In this document: positions 32,383 to 41,697 of the stretch, piece after piece | Layout: each line of letters begins with the position of its first letter | Position numbering within the stretch: position 1 is the stretch's first letter | NCBI GenBank assembly: GCA_964408085.1 | Contig: CAYOYB010000003.1 | Span: 1 to 64,000 of the forward strand | Reading direction: 5' to 3' | DNA: 64,000 nucleotides | From: CAJLIR01 sp964408085 | GTDB taxonomy: Bacteria; Bacillota_I; Bacilli_A; RF39; UBA660 | Program-made: the position numbers and the translations under genes | The notes under the pieces: generated by a model | The model's input: the letters and a program-made list of their open reading frames with translations, nothing else | Told to the model about the DNA's origin: nothing | Database searches by the model: none

Positions 32383-33777
32383 TTACATATTATCAATATA
32401 ATTAATAATTGCAGCAATGATTTCTTTAAATTTAAGTCCATTGGATGCTTTAAATAGAATTGTATCATTAGATTTAATTATATTTTTTAACAATTCTATT
32501 GCTTCGTCATTATTATTAAATGCGTAAACATTTTGTTTCGGCATTCCTAAACTAATAGCTTTAGCAGATATACTATTAGCTAAAGATCCTACTGTTATTA
32601 AAATATCGATATTATTATTAACAACAGCGACACCTACTTCTTCATGTAATTTACTAGCAAATTCTCCTAATTCTAACATACTACCTAATACAGCTATTTT
32701 TCGCATTCCTTCTTGATTTTTAAGTACTTCAAGATTTGATTTCATGGAATCAACACTGGCATTATATACACCATTAATAAGTTTGATTTGATTTTTTAAA
32801 TCAATTATTTCCATTCTATTTTTAGTTAATTCAAAATTTTTAATTCCCAATATAATTTTTTCGCTAGGAATATTAAGTAGAGAAGCAACTGCAAAAGCTA
32901 CTAAACTATTATATATAAAAGCTTTCCCAGGTATTGGGCAATATACTGGATATTTTTTTTCAAGATATTTAATATTAAAAGTTGAGTAATTGGGATAGAT
33001 TTCAATATCAGTAGCCATAAAATCACTATTATTATCAATTCCTATTGTAATAATATTTTGATTATTTTTTAAATAATAGTCATGCAATAAATCATTATCG
33101 TTATTAATAACTAATTTTCCATCACTTGGCATACCACTTTTAATTTCTAACTTAGCTTTTAAAATATTTTCTCTACTTCCAAGCTCACCAATATGCGCTG
33201 TTCCAACATTAGTTATAACACCAATATGTGGTTTGGTTATATTAGATAAATATTCAATTTCGCCTAAGTGGTTCATTCCCATCTCTATAACAGCTGCTTG
33301 TTCATCATTTAAACGCATTAAAGTTAATGGTAAACCAATTTGGTTATTAGCATTACTATCCGTTTTTAAGGTATGAAATTCTTCTTTTAAAACACTATAA
33401 ATCATATCACGAGTGCTCGTTTTACCAACACTACCTGTTACCCCAACAAAGAAGGCTTTAGAATTATTTCTAATATATATAGCGATATCTCGTATAGCTT
33501 TTAAACTATCTTCTACTAGAATAATAGGTTTATCATAGTTGAAATTATTTTCTACTTTAAAATACTTTTTTTCAATAATAACACAATTAGCGCCTTTATT
33601 AAAAGCATCTATATAGAAATGACTTCCATTAAAGTTATCACCTTTAAAACCTATATATGTATCGCCAGTATTTAAAATTCGTGTATCCTTAACATAGTTA
33701 GAACAAATAACTGTATCGGATCCACAATATAAATCTCCATTACATATTTCTATAATTTTTTTTACGCTTAATTTCAT
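32383..33777 (-). CDS. murF: UDP-N-acetylmuramoyl-tripeptide--D-Ala-D-Ala ligase
   Basis: Adds D-Ala-D-Ala to UDP-MurNAc-tripeptide, the last cytoplasmic step of precursor synthesis. Three Mur-ligase domains: N-terminal 'DTYIGFKGDNFNGSHFYIDA' (MurF-type UDP-binding), central ATPase 'VGVTGSVGKTSTRDM' P-loop with 'AAVIEMGMNHLGEIEYLS', and C-terminal 'NASVDSMKSNLEVL' with 'AVLGSMLELGEFASKLH'. 464 aa, normal. GAGG precedes ATG. Monocistronic; its downstream neighbour is the infC promoter. Confidence 0.95.
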   Translation of the reverse strand: MKLSVKKIIEICNGDLYCGSDTVICSNYVKDTRILNTGDTYIGFKGDNFNGSHFYIDAFNKGANCVIIEKKYFKVENNFNYDKPIILVEDSLKAIRDIAIYIRNNSKAFFVGVTGSVGKTSTRDMIYSVLKEEFHTLKTDSNANNQIGLPLTLMRLNDEQAAVIEMGMNHLGEIEYLSNITKPHIGVITNVGTAHIGELGSRENILKAKLEIKSGMPSDGKLVINNDNDLLHDYYLKNNQNIITIGIDNNSDFMATDIEIYPNYSTFNIKYLEKKYPVYCPIPGKAFIYNSLVAFAVASLLNIPSEKIILGIKNFELTKNRMEIIDLKNQIKLINGVYNASVDSMKSNLEVLKNQEGMRKIAVLGSMLELGEFASKLHEEVGVAVVNNNIDILITVGSLANSISAKAISLGMPKQNVYAFNNNDEAIELLKNIIKSNDTILFKASNGLKFKEIIAAIINYIDNM

Positions 33778-33880
33778 TATGAAGCCTCCAAAACAAAATC
33801 ATAATACCATAAAATTATATGCAAGTAAACTTTATTTTTGAAATTATAATTAAATTATTAATTATTTTAATAATTTAATA

Positions 33881-33909
33881 TTGATTTATAAATGATATAA
33901 TTATATAAT
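33881..33909 (+). promoter_or_regulatory. Promoter of 171-aa hypothetical gene
   Basis: TTGATT, 17-base spacer, TATAAT; 24 bases before the first possible start codon. Confidence 0.5.
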
Positions 33910-33932
33910 ATAATTTATATCGCAAAGGAGAA

Positions 33933-34448
33933 ATGAACATTATGCCTGATGAATGGATACAAAAATTAATAAACAATCCAAATAATGTTGTTGAAATAAT
34001 TAAAACATTAAACTCACATTTTAAGGATGTTTACTTTGATATAAAAAGTGAAAAATTAGAAAAAGCTGGTATCACTGGAGTTCCATATAACGAGATTGCT
34101 ATACATGATGCTATCTCATATTATACTTCTAATGAGTGTAATTCATATGCTACAATTTTATGCGAATTATTTGGAAAGTATGCTACTAAATATAACTCAT
34201 CTAGTCATGTTATAACTAAAATTGGTAAATACTTTTATGATGCTTCTGGAATATATCTTGTAATTAATAATTTTCATCCAACTTTAGAGGACGATTTATA
34301 TTATATTGAGACTAATTTTGGAAGAGAAGATTCTCAATTAATAAAATCTATTGAGGATAAATTAATTATAATTGGCAAGCAAATCCTTGCAAGTTATAAA
34401 AATAAAACAAAAGTTAAAACTCAAAGTTACCAAAAAAAAGCAATGTAA
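33933..34448 (+). CDS. Hypothetical soluble protein
   Basis: A 171-aa protein not assigned to a family. It has no signal peptide or membrane helix. It begins 'MPDEWIQKLINNPNNVVEII' (the second ATG, 11 bases after GGAG, may be the real start, three codons in), has a mixed alpha/beta core with 'GVPYNEIAIHDAISYYTSNE' and 'YFYDASGIYLVINNFHPTLE', and ends in a basic tail. Closed by its own terminator. Sits in an accessory patch beside a guanylate-kinase-like gene. Confidence 0.65.
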   Translation: MNIMPDEWIQKLINNPNNVVEIIKTLNSHFKDVYFDIKSEKLEKAGITGVPYNEIAIHDAISYYTSNECNSYATILCELFGKYATKYNSSSHVITKIGKYFYDASGIYLVINNFHPTLEDDLYYIETNFGREDSQLIKSIEDKLIIIGKQILASYKNKTKVKTQSYQKKAM

Positions 34449-34471
34449 AATTGATTATACATTGTTTTTTT
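34441..34471 (+). terminator. Terminator after 171-aa hypothetical gene
   Basis: CAATGTA/TACATTG stem (5' arm in the last codons) followed by seven T residues. Confidence 0.75.
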
Positions 34472-35087
34472 ATCTATTTCTAGACTTTTGAATAAAGTCT
34501 ATATCAATATCATTTTTTTCACATAAACCTTCAAGTTGTAATTCTATATCTTCCTCAGTTGTAACATCATAAAGGTTTAAAATAACATTAGAACTATACT
34601 CTTCATGCTTCACATATAATTCCTTAAAATACTTATCTCTTTTTTTCTCTCTTGCATCTATTTCTGTTAAACTACTTCCTCTAGCTAATAAAGATTCACG
34701 CCACTTTTCTAATTCTTCATCAGCATAACCACGATATATAAAATAAGGTACAACGTTTTCAGAATAATCTTCTAACATCTTTAGCATGTTTTCATAATTT
34801 GGGCAAACAACCATAGGATTTTTTCCTTTAGCTAAAACCTTATCTAAATCTTCTTTACGAATTCCATACCATCTACCTTGTTCAGCACCTTCGTAATAGT
34901 AATCCATCTTTTTTATTTCTTCAATTGGTGTTGAAAAGATAGATGAAATAGAATTTTCTTCTCCATCTCTAGGCTCACGCGAAATAAATCTTTTTACTAC
35001 TTCAATAGATTCGTATTTATTTGCAACTGATAAAACAAAATCTTTACCTGAGCCACTATCTCCTACTAATAAAATAATTTTATTCAT
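34470..35087 (-). CDS. Guanylate-kinase-like P-loop protein
   Basis: A 205-aa protein with Walker A 'ILLVGDSGSGKDFVLSV' and the guanylate-kinase landmark 'VVKRFISREPRDGEENS', which resembles the GMP-binding 'kxvTTRxPRxGE' loop, followed by 'YYYEGAEQGRWYGIRKEDLD' (GMK 'YGT' segment altered to YGI). The C-terminal third differs from real Gmk. The substrate is therefore uncertain. A second member, clearly related in plan, lies at 57.4-58.1 kb. A bulged 12-bp hairpin lies upstream of the start. Confidence 0.7.
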   Translation of the reverse strand: MNKIILLVGDSGSGKDFVLSVANKYESIEVVKRFISREPRDGEENSISSIFSTPIEEIKKMDYYYEGAEQGRWYGIRKEDLDKVLAKGKNPMVVCPNYENMLKMLEDYSENVVPYFIYRGYADEELEKWRESLLARGSSLTEIDAREKKRDKYFKELYVKHEEYSSNVILNLYDVTTEEDIELQLEGLCEKNDIDIDFIQKSRNR

Positions 35088-35132
35088 ATAATCACAACTT
35101 TCTTTATATATGTCTAGCTATTCTGATGATTC

Positions 35133-35175
35133 CAGTGGCTTATTTCATTAGGGATATAATAAGTGCATACCACTG
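35133..35175 (-). promoter_or_regulatory. Nested hairpin upstream of the guanylate-kinase-like gene
   Basis: CAGTGG-(6-base bulge TATGCA)-CTTATT, 13-base loop, AATAAG-CCACTG on the minus strand: two perfectly nested six-bp stems. No T-run follows, so it is not an ordinary terminator. Confidence 0.5.
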
Positions 35176-35194
35176 ATTTTATTTTAACTATTTT

Positions 35195-36115
35195 TTAGTC
35201 TTCGCTTTTTAAATATTCTAAATATTTTAAATATCTTTTAGTTAATTTTTTATCTGTTTTACAATTTTTCATTTCGTCTGTTAAATCCAATCTTTCCACT
35301 TCTTCTAAACTTGGCAAATTATGACACTGACCATCAAAAACATTTGCCATTCTAAATCCTTGTAAATGCATCATTTTCTTTATATTTTTTCCATTATTAG
35401 TTACTCGTAATACCCAACCATGACCTGCACCCTGATTAATATCATATCCTTGTTTGGCTTTTTCATCTGCATTTTCATATTCAAATGAGTAAATATCATG
35501 GCGATATTTTCGACCATTTTTTTCTGTAAAATGGCTATGAAGTAAATGATATTCTAAATTTACACAACAATAATATTTTTCTAAAAAAATTAATTTTTCA
35601 TTTTCGTCTGTGATGTCATATGTTGCATGTGATAACCAAGGGAATGGTCCATTACCATCATGTGTGAATGGGCTATTTTTATAAGGAATCCAACAAACAT
35701 TTGCATGCAATGGTTCAATTTTCTTCATATTTGTTAGAAAAGTTTTTGCTAAATTTGGATTTTTGCTTAAATCCCAATCAAATAAATTATACCACCATAA
35801 TTCTGAACATAACATTCTTTTATCTAGCATATCATTGTCTTCCAAAAACTTTTTAATATTAGGATATCGTTCTAAAATTTCTTTCCACTTTTCTTTTATT
35901 GGTACAGTTGCATGCCATGCACGTACTTCAAGCATTCGAAAATAATTTCTCTCAGAAATACTTAAATTCATTGCTTCTTTAGAGAATTTAGTAAATTCCT
36001 CTACTCCATTTTCTATTAAATATTCAAATAATTTAATAAGTTGCTCTGTTTTCCAAGGCTTTACAATTGTATCTTCATTTAATATATTATTATTTTTTTC
36101 TTCTATCCATCCCAT
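35195..36115 (-). CDS. Hypothetical protein, 306 aa
   Basis: Not recognised. A soluble Trp/His/Tyr-rich protein with no signal peptide or membrane helix. Notable segments are 'MLEVRAWHATVPIKEKWKEI', 'LHANVCWIPYKNSPFTHDGN', 'PFPWLSHATYDI', 'EYHLLHSHFTEKNGRKYRHD' and 'GHGWVLRVTNNGKNIKK'. Several conserved-looking His and Asp residues suggest an enzyme, perhaps metal dependent, but no catalytic motif can be named. AGGGGG precedes the ATG. It precedes the guanylate-kinase-like gene on the same strand. Confidence 0.6.
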   Translation of the reverse strand: MGWIEEKNNNILNEDTIVKPWKTEQLIKLFEYLIENGVEEFTKFSKEAMNLSISERNYFRMLEVRAWHATVPIKEKWKEILERYPNIKKFLEDNDMLDKRMLCSELWWYNLFDWDLSKNPNLAKTFLTNMKKIEPLHANVCWIPYKNSPFTHDGNGPFPWLSHATYDITDENEKLIFLEKYYCCVNLEYHLLHSHFTEKNGRKYRHDIYSFEYENADEKAKQGYDINQGAGHGWVLRVTNNGKNIKKMMHLQGFRMANVFDGQCHNLPSLEEVERLDLTDEMKNCKTDKKLTKRYLKYLEYLKSED

Positions 36116-36237
36116 TTCAAAATCCCCCTAAATTTATTGTACCAAATTTCAAACTACAAACAAAATATAATCTTTGGTATCTTATTTAATCCTAATTAAC
36201 TAATTTCATTGAATAGTAAAGTATAACAAGCATTTCT

Positions 36238-37521
36238 TTATTTTACTTCTATCTTTTCTTTTCCACCCATATATGGTTGTAATGCCTTTGGTATTTTAAT
36301 ACTTCCATCACTCATATAATTATTCTCAATTACAGCAATTAATCCTCTTGGGGTTGCAAGTACTGTATTATTCAAGGTTGTTACATATGAGTTGCCATTT
36401 TCACCCTTCATACGAATACCTAATCTTCTTGCTTGAGCATCCCCTAAAGTAGAACAAGAACCAACTTCAAAATATTTCTGTTGTCTTGGACTCCAAGCTT
36501 CAACATCACATGATTTTACTTTTAAATCAGCTAAATCTCCAGAACAACATTCAAGTGTTCGAACAGGAACATCTAGACTTCTAAAAAATTCAACAGTATA
36601 TGACCACATTTTGTTATACCAATCCATAGATTCTTCTGGTTTACATAAAACAACCATCTCTTGTTTTTCAAATTGATGAACACGATATAAGCCTCTTTCT
36701 TCAATACCATGAGCTCCAACTTCTTTTCTAAAACATGGCGAATAAGAAGTTAAAGTAATTGGAAGTTCAGTTTCTTTAACAATTTGTCCTTGAAATCTTC
36801 CAATCATTGAATGCTCACTAGTACCAATTAAATAAAGATCTTCATTCTCAATTTTATACATCATTGCGTCCATTTCTTCAAAACTCATAACACCAGTTAC
36901 AACATCACTACGAATCATAAATGGTGGAACGCAGTAAGTAAAGCCCTTATCAATCATAAAATCACGAGCATAACTAAGCATAGCAGAATGTAATCTTGCA
37001 ATATCTCCCATTAAATAGTAAAAACCATTACCACTAGTTCTTCCAGCACTCTCTTTATCTAAACCATTTAATTTTTCGATGATATCAGCATGATATGGAA
37101 TTTCATAATTTGGAACAATTGGCTCACCAAATTTTTCAATTTCAACATTTTCACTATCGTCTTTGCCAACTGGAACACTATCATCAATTATGTTAGGTAT
37201 AACTAACATTTTTTCTCTTATTTCTGACTCTAAATTTTTTTCTTCTTGTTCTAAAGCTATAATTTGATTACTATATTTACTAACTTCCTCTTTTATTTTT
37301 AGTGCTTCATCTTTTTTGCCATCGCGCATTAAATTACCAATTAAATCACTTTTTTGATTTTTTAAACTACGTAAATTATCGCCTTTTAATTTACAATCAC
37401 GATACTTTTTATCTAATTCATATATTTCATCTACTAATGGTATTTTATGGTCTTGAAATTTCTTTTTTATGTTTTCAATTACTAATTCTTTATTTTCTCT
37501 AATTAATTTTATATCTATCAT
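36238..37521 (-). CDS. serS: Seryl-tRNA synthetase
   Basis: Class II synthetase charging tRNA-Ser (and tRNA-Sec where present). N-terminal coiled-coil arm (about 30-105), motif 2 'YSPCFRKEVGAHGIEERGLY' with 'RVHQFEKQEM', and motif 3 'NTVLATPRGLIAVIENN'. 427 aa, normal. It lies nine bases after murD and seems to be on the murL-murD-serS transcript; no T-box is visible in front of it. Confidence 0.97.
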   Translation of the reverse strand: MIDIKLIRENKELVIENIKKKFQDHKIPLVDEIYELDKKYRDCKLKGDNLRSLKNQKSDLIGNLMRDGKKDEALKIKEEVSKYSNQIIALEQEEKNLESEIREKMLVIPNIIDDSVPVGKDDSENVEIEKFGEPIVPNYEIPYHADIIEKLNGLDKESAGRTSGNGFYYLMGDIARLHSAMLSYARDFMIDKGFTYCVPPFMIRSDVVTGVMSFEEMDAMMYKIENEDLYLIGTSEHSMIGRFQGQIVKETELPITLTSYSPCFRKEVGAHGIEERGLYRVHQFEKQEMVVLCKPEESMDWYNKMWSYTVEFFRSLDVPVRTLECCSGDLADLKVKSCDVEAWSPRQQKYFEVGSCSTLGDAQARRLGIRMKGENGNSYVTTLNNTVLATPRGLIAVIENNYMSDGSIKIPKALQPYMGGKEKIEVK

Positions 37522-37530
37522 TAAATTTTC

Positions 37531-38883
37531 CTACTTTCCGACTAATTCTTTAAAACGTGTTCCTTTTTCTTCAAAATTTTTAAATTGATTATAACTAGAC
37601 GCAGCTGGTGATAACAAACAAATCATACCTTTTTTTGTTACTTGTTTTGCAATCGAAACAGCCTGTTCTAAATTTTCAGCTTTATATACATTTTTATTAG
37701 TTATTTGGCTACCTATTTTATAACCTGTTTCTGGCATACAGATAAGATTTTCAACATTACAAGTTTTTAAATATTCGACAAATTCTTCATAATGAATACC
37801 TCTATCCATACCACCAAAAATTAAGGTATTAACAATACCTAAGCTTTCAATAGCGTTTATAGTAGCATTAGGGATTGTTGCGATTGAGTCATTATAATAA
37901 GTAACACCATCATAAATTCCTACTGGTTCTAGACGATGTTCTAGTGGAACAAATTCATTAACACTTTTAGCTGTTTCTTTATTACTAAGACCCAAAATAT
38001 GAGTTACAGCAAACACTGCCATAATATTACTTAAATTATGTCTACCTATCAAATTACGATCATCTAAAACATTATATACTGGTTTATTTTTGCAATATAT
38101 ATAATTATCATCACAATAGATTGTATTAAAATCATGTTTGCCAGACGAAAAAGTGTATTTAATTAATTGAGCATCACTATGCTTTTCTTTAACTAAATTA
38201 TCAAGTGTACTATTATCTTCACAATATATTGCGTAATCAATTCTACTTTGATATTCAAACATTTTCATCTTACATTCATGATAATGTTCTACACTTCCTG
38301 TATGATCTAAATGGTCTTCAAAAAGATTTAAAATAATACCAATATGTGGGGAAGTTCTAATAAATTCCAATTGGGCAACCGACATTTCAATAACAACTTT
38401 AGTTGAATCTTTTATGTCATCTAAATGATCAAAGACAGGTGTTCCAATATTACCAAGTAGTAAAGCATCAACATTTTGGTCTTTTAAAACTTTATATAGC
38501 ATTGATGCAGTTGTACTTTTACCTTTTGTTCCTGTTACACCAATAATTTGGTCACGAAAACATTCTAAAACAATTTCAATTTGTGATGTTATATTATTCT
38601 CAAAACGACTTATATCAACATTTTTTAATGAAAGTCCAGGTGTTTTAATAATAACATCATAATCACGTAAATTATCTAAATAACTATAACCAGCAATAAC
38701 CTTTGTTAAAATATCGCCTCTTAAAAATTCATTTTCTGCTACTAAATTTTCATTTTGATCTAAAACGAATAACTTAAAATTAGGATTATGCTTTCTAATA
38801 TAGTTGAAGGTTGATTTTCCTTCTTTACCAAATCCTAAAATTGCTACTTTTTTTCCAGTTAAAAAATCCATTACTTTATTCAT
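37531..38883 (-). CDS. murD: UDP-N-acetylmuramoyl-L-alanine--glutamate ligase MurD
   Basis: Mur ligase adding glutamate to UDP-MurNAc-L-Ala. N-terminal Rossmann 'KVAILGFGKEGKSTFNYI', P-loop 'IGVTGTKGKSTTASML', 'HIGIILNLFEDHLDHTGSVE' and C-terminal 'TYYNDSIATIPNATINAIES'. 450 aa. Its first codons overlap murL by eight bases. When paired with MurL, MurD homologues (MurD2 of Xanthomonas) add L-Glu in place of D-Glu; which isomer this enzyme uses cannot be read from the sequence, but the context makes L-Glu likely. Confidence 0.93.
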   Translation of the reverse strand: MNKVMDFLTGKKVAILGFGKEGKSTFNYIRKHNPNFKLFVLDQNENLVAENEFLRGDILTKVIAGYSYLDNLRDYDVIIKTPGLSLKNVDISRFENNITSQIEIVLECFRDQIIGVTGTKGKSTTASMLYKVLKDQNVDALLLGNIGTPVFDHLDDIKDSTKVVIEMSVAQLEFIRTSPHIGIILNLFEDHLDHTGSVEHYHECKMKMFEYQSRIDYAIYCEDNSTLDNLVKEKHSDAQLIKYTFSSGKHDFNTIYCDDNYIYCKNKPVYNVLDDRNLIGRHNLSNIMAVFAVTHILGLSNKETAKSVNEFVPLEHRLEPVGIYDGVTYYNDSIATIPNATINAIESLGIVNTLIFGGMDRGIHYEEFVEYLKTCNVENLICMPETGYKIGSQITNKNVYKAENLEQAVSIAKQVTKKGMICLLSPAASSYNQFKNFEEKGTRFKELVGK

Positions 38884-40243
38884 GATTAATTTTCTCCTTA
38901 ACTAATCTTGTATATTTTTCGTCTAAATTATTATTTTCATTATAATAGTTTAGAATACTATCATCGACTGGTTTTAACCCATGTTGATTAAAATAGTATT
39001 GCAATAAACTAGGTAATTCTTTATGTAAATCATTATATTTTTGAATAACTTTATTAATAGAATATAGAACTTCTTCATAAGTACCAACGCATTCAAATGG
39101 TTTATTAATACTATCACCTATTAATCCTATAAAATCATTTAATAAACTTTCTTTATTAAGTAAATTTTCACCAAAAATTTCTATTAGTTCTTCTTCACTT
39201 AAAAATGGACTTAGAATTAAATAAACAAATAGACATTTTGAACATTCCAAACACCAATTCCATGAAGCGCCTTTACTACCAAGATTACAACTTTTAAATA
39301 TTTTATGATATTTCTTTAGTTTAGAAAAAATATAAGCGATTTGTAATTCTTTTAGTGGTCTTAATAAACTAAAATATTTAATACTATTACTAAAGTAAGT
39401 AGTAGTATAATTATAAAAATCTGATTCAAATTCAAAACTTTTTGAATATTGATGATTTATATTTTTATCTTTAACATAACTTTCATTTGCGCTTTCTTCA
39501 TTAGATAAAACAATATTTTTTTTACCAGATAAATAAGCTACTAAATATGATATAAAAGCTATAACTGAACTTATTGGAATATGCCCATTTAAAAAGCCTA
39601 AATTATTTAATTTAATAATTTTATCTCTATCAATAATTCTTTCAATACAATAAATATCATCATCGCTATATCCCGATACTTTTGCGCAATCAATCATTGG
39701 TTTTTTAGCATTCATTAAAAAGCAAGCATTATTACTTTCATTTTCCAATATATTTAAACTTACACAAGAATCCTTACCGCCGCCAACATTAATTAAATTA
39801 CCGACACTCTCAAAAGTTCTTTTTTGAAAATTGTCTTCCTTAGTTTCAATAACAAAATCGACTAAATCGTCCATTGTAATATCAATATTATTACGATATA
39901 AGAATTCTCCTAAACCATTATAATATAATTTTTTAAACCAATTAATTTGGTCTTTATTTAAATAACCACATTTAATAATAATTTTTTTTGCGCAAACACT
40001 TTTATAGTAACTAATTAATTCAATTACTCCAATATGAAAAACTAGATAATTTAAAAAATCCTCATCAATATCAGTTCTTTTAATAATTGATTTAGGTATT
40101 ATTATCTTTGGACTAAAAGTTTCTAAAGATGGAATACTATAGTTATAAATAATTTCTATATTATCAGGATTATCAATAATTTCATAATTGTCATAAATAA
40201 TACTTGGATAAGTCTCTCTTAATTCCCAAAATTTTTCATTCAT
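38876..40243 (-). CDS. murL: Putative UDP-MurNAc-L-Ala-L-Glu epimerase MurL
   Basis: A 455-aa protein with a PP-loop-type nucleotide motif 'LINVGGGKDSCVSLNI' (GGGKDS at 154-159), followed by 'GHIPISSVIAFISYLVAYLS', 'KNIVLSNEESANESYVKDKN' and a C-terminal 'NWCLECSKCLFVYLILSPF'. These fit MurL, which in Xanthomonas uses ATP (to AMP) to epimerise the terminal L-Glu of UDP-MurNAc-L-Ala-L-Glu. The overlap with murD strongly supports the assignment. It would replace glutamate racemase as source of D-Glu in the wall. Identification is by memory of the family and context, not a search. Confidence 0.72.
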   Translation of the reverse strand: MNEKFWELRETYPSIIYDNYEIIDNPDNIEIIYNYSIPSLETFSPKIIIPKSIIKRTDIDEDFLNYLVFHIGVIELISYYKSVCAKKIIIKCGYLNKDQINWFKKLYYNGLGEFLYRNNIDITMDDLVDFVIETKEDNFQKRTFESVGNLINVGGGKDSCVSLNILENESNNACFLMNAKKPMIDCAKVSGYSDDDIYCIERIIDRDKIIKLNNLGFLNGHIPISSVIAFISYLVAYLSGKKNIVLSNEESANESYVKDKNINHQYSKSFEFESDFYNYTTTYFSNSIKYFSLLRPLKELQIAYIFSKLKKYHKIFKSCNLGSKGASWNWCLECSKCLFVYLILSPFLSEEELIEIFGENLLNKESLLNDFIGLIGDSINKPFECVGTYEEVLYSINKVIQKYNDLHKELPSLLQYYFNQHGLKPVDDSILNYYNENNNLDEKYTRLVKEKINHE

Positions 40244-40560
40244 ATTATCACCTCATATAATAAAAAATATTCATTAAAGTAAAAATATATGGTAATTTAT
40301 ACCACTAATTTAAATTAAAAATAATTAACTTAATTTAAATATAAATTTAATAAAATAATATTATCATTTTTTATTACTAATCATTTTATAAAATATTAAT
40401 TTTACCTTTGTTTTTAATGACAATTTCTATATTTATATTAACATACTTAGTAAAATTTAACAATATTTTTCATTAAATTAATTAACTAGTTAACATTTTA
40501 AAAATACTATATTAAATTCATATATTAAACTTTTTTGTTCAAAATATATATGGTGATTAT
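40244..40560. other. A+T-rich divergent intergenic region, no gene
   Basis: 317 bases between murL and the rodA-like gene. Nothing coding was found on either strand. It is almost pure A/T with many AATTAA-type repeats; divergent promoters must lie here, but no clear -35/-10 pair stands out. Confidence 0.5.
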
Positions 40561-41664
40561 ATGGTAAAAATGAAATTTGATAAACAATTACTTATAATTT
40601 TATTTATATTAGCTATTATAAGTATTTTAACAATTTATAGTGCTCAAAATATCTTACCTAATTATTTAGATAATCTATATATTAAGCAATTATTATGGTA
40701 TATTCTTGGTTTTTTTATTGTTTTTATAATTATGAAAGTTAATTTGAATTGGTTATATGACCATATATGGATTTTTTATATTATTGGTAATATTTCACTT
40801 TTACTTCTTTTAATATTTGGTAAACCAGTTAATGGAGCCAAATGTTGGTTTCAAATTTATGGAATTGGTTCTGTTCAACCTAGTGAATTTATGAAATTAA
40901 TTTTAATTATATTACTTGCTAGAGAAATGGAAACTTTTAATAAAGAAAATAAAAACCCTAGTAATCTAGATGAATTTAAATTTTTAGTAAAAATTTTCTT
41001 AATTGTTTTACTTCCTAGTATTTTAACATTCTTAGAACCAGATACTGGTAATGTTCTAATTTATCTTTTAATTACTTTAATTGTTTTATTAGTAGGTGGT
41101 ATTAGGTATCGTTGGTATTTATGTCTATTATTTATTATAGTTGGTGTTGTTTTAGGAATTATAGGTTTATATTTTTTTAATTTGGATTTATTTAGAAAAA
41201 TATTAGGTGATGATTTTTTTCTAAGAATTAATCGATTGCTTGATTGGTCAAATAAAGATGGTTACCAATTAGAAAAAGGTTTAGTTTCAATTGGAAGTGG
41301 TGGATTATTTGGAACAGGTATAAAAAATGTTCCACTTTATTTTCCAGAAGCCCAAACTGATTTTATTTTTGCAGTTTTTGCTAGTAGCTTTGGATTTCTT
41401 GGTTCAATTATTTTAATTATTCTTTTGATTGCTTTCGATATAAAAATTATAAATATTGCGAAAAATACTAAAGAAAAAATTAATAAATATTTTATTGCTG
41501 GTGTTATAGGAATGTTGATTTTTCAACAATTTCAAAATATTGCCATGACATTTGGATTAATGCCAATTACTGGTATTACTTTACCTTTTATTAGTTATGG
41601 TGGTTCTAGTTTAATTCTTTTTATGATTATGATTGGTATTATTTTAAATATTTCTAAAACATAA
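40561..41664 (+). CDS. RodA/FtsW-family SEDS glycan polymerase
   Basis: An integral membrane protein (about ten helices) of the SEDS family that polymerises lipid II. 'GIGSVQPSEFMKLILIILLA' and the catalytic-site region 'LTFLEPDTGNVLIYLLITL' (conserved Asp in EPDxG) are present, as is the C-terminal 'MTFGLMPITGITLPFISYGG' with SSL. The 'LPLTGIxLPFISYGGSS' end and the 367-aa length favour RodA over FtsW, but SpoVE cannot be excluded in a spore former. GGTGAT site. Followed by its own terminator. Confidence 0.87.
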   Translation: MVKMKFDKQLLIILFILAIISILTIYSAQNILPNYLDNLYIKQLLWYILGFFIVFIIMKVNLNWLYDHIWIFYIIGNISLLLLLIFGKPVNGAKCWFQIYGIGSVQPSEFMKLILIILLAREMETFNKENKNPSNLDEFKFLVKIFLIVLLPSILTFLEPDTGNVLIYLLITLIVLLVGGIRYRWYLCLLFIIVGVVLGIIGLYFFNLDLFRKILGDDFFLRINRLLDWSNKDGYQLEKGLVSIGSGGLFGTGIKNVPLYFPEAQTDFIFAVFASSFGFLGSIILIILLIAFDIKIINIAKNTKEKINKYFIAGVIGMLIFQQFQNIAMTFGLMPITGITLPFISYGGSSLILFMIMIGIILNISKT

Positions 41665-41670
41665 ACAAAA

Positions 41671-41697
41671 AAATTTATCAGTTTGATAAATTTTTTT
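41671..41697 (+). terminator. Terminator after rodA-like gene
   Basis: Ten-bp stem AAATTTATCA/TGATAAATTT with a three-base loop and seven T residues; the T-run overlaps the stop codon of the convergent pilin gene. Confidence 0.85.

Noticed and set aside
36116..37530. T-box for serS
   Set aside because: serS follows murD by nine bases and no specifier or GGTGGTACCGCG-type sequence precedes it.
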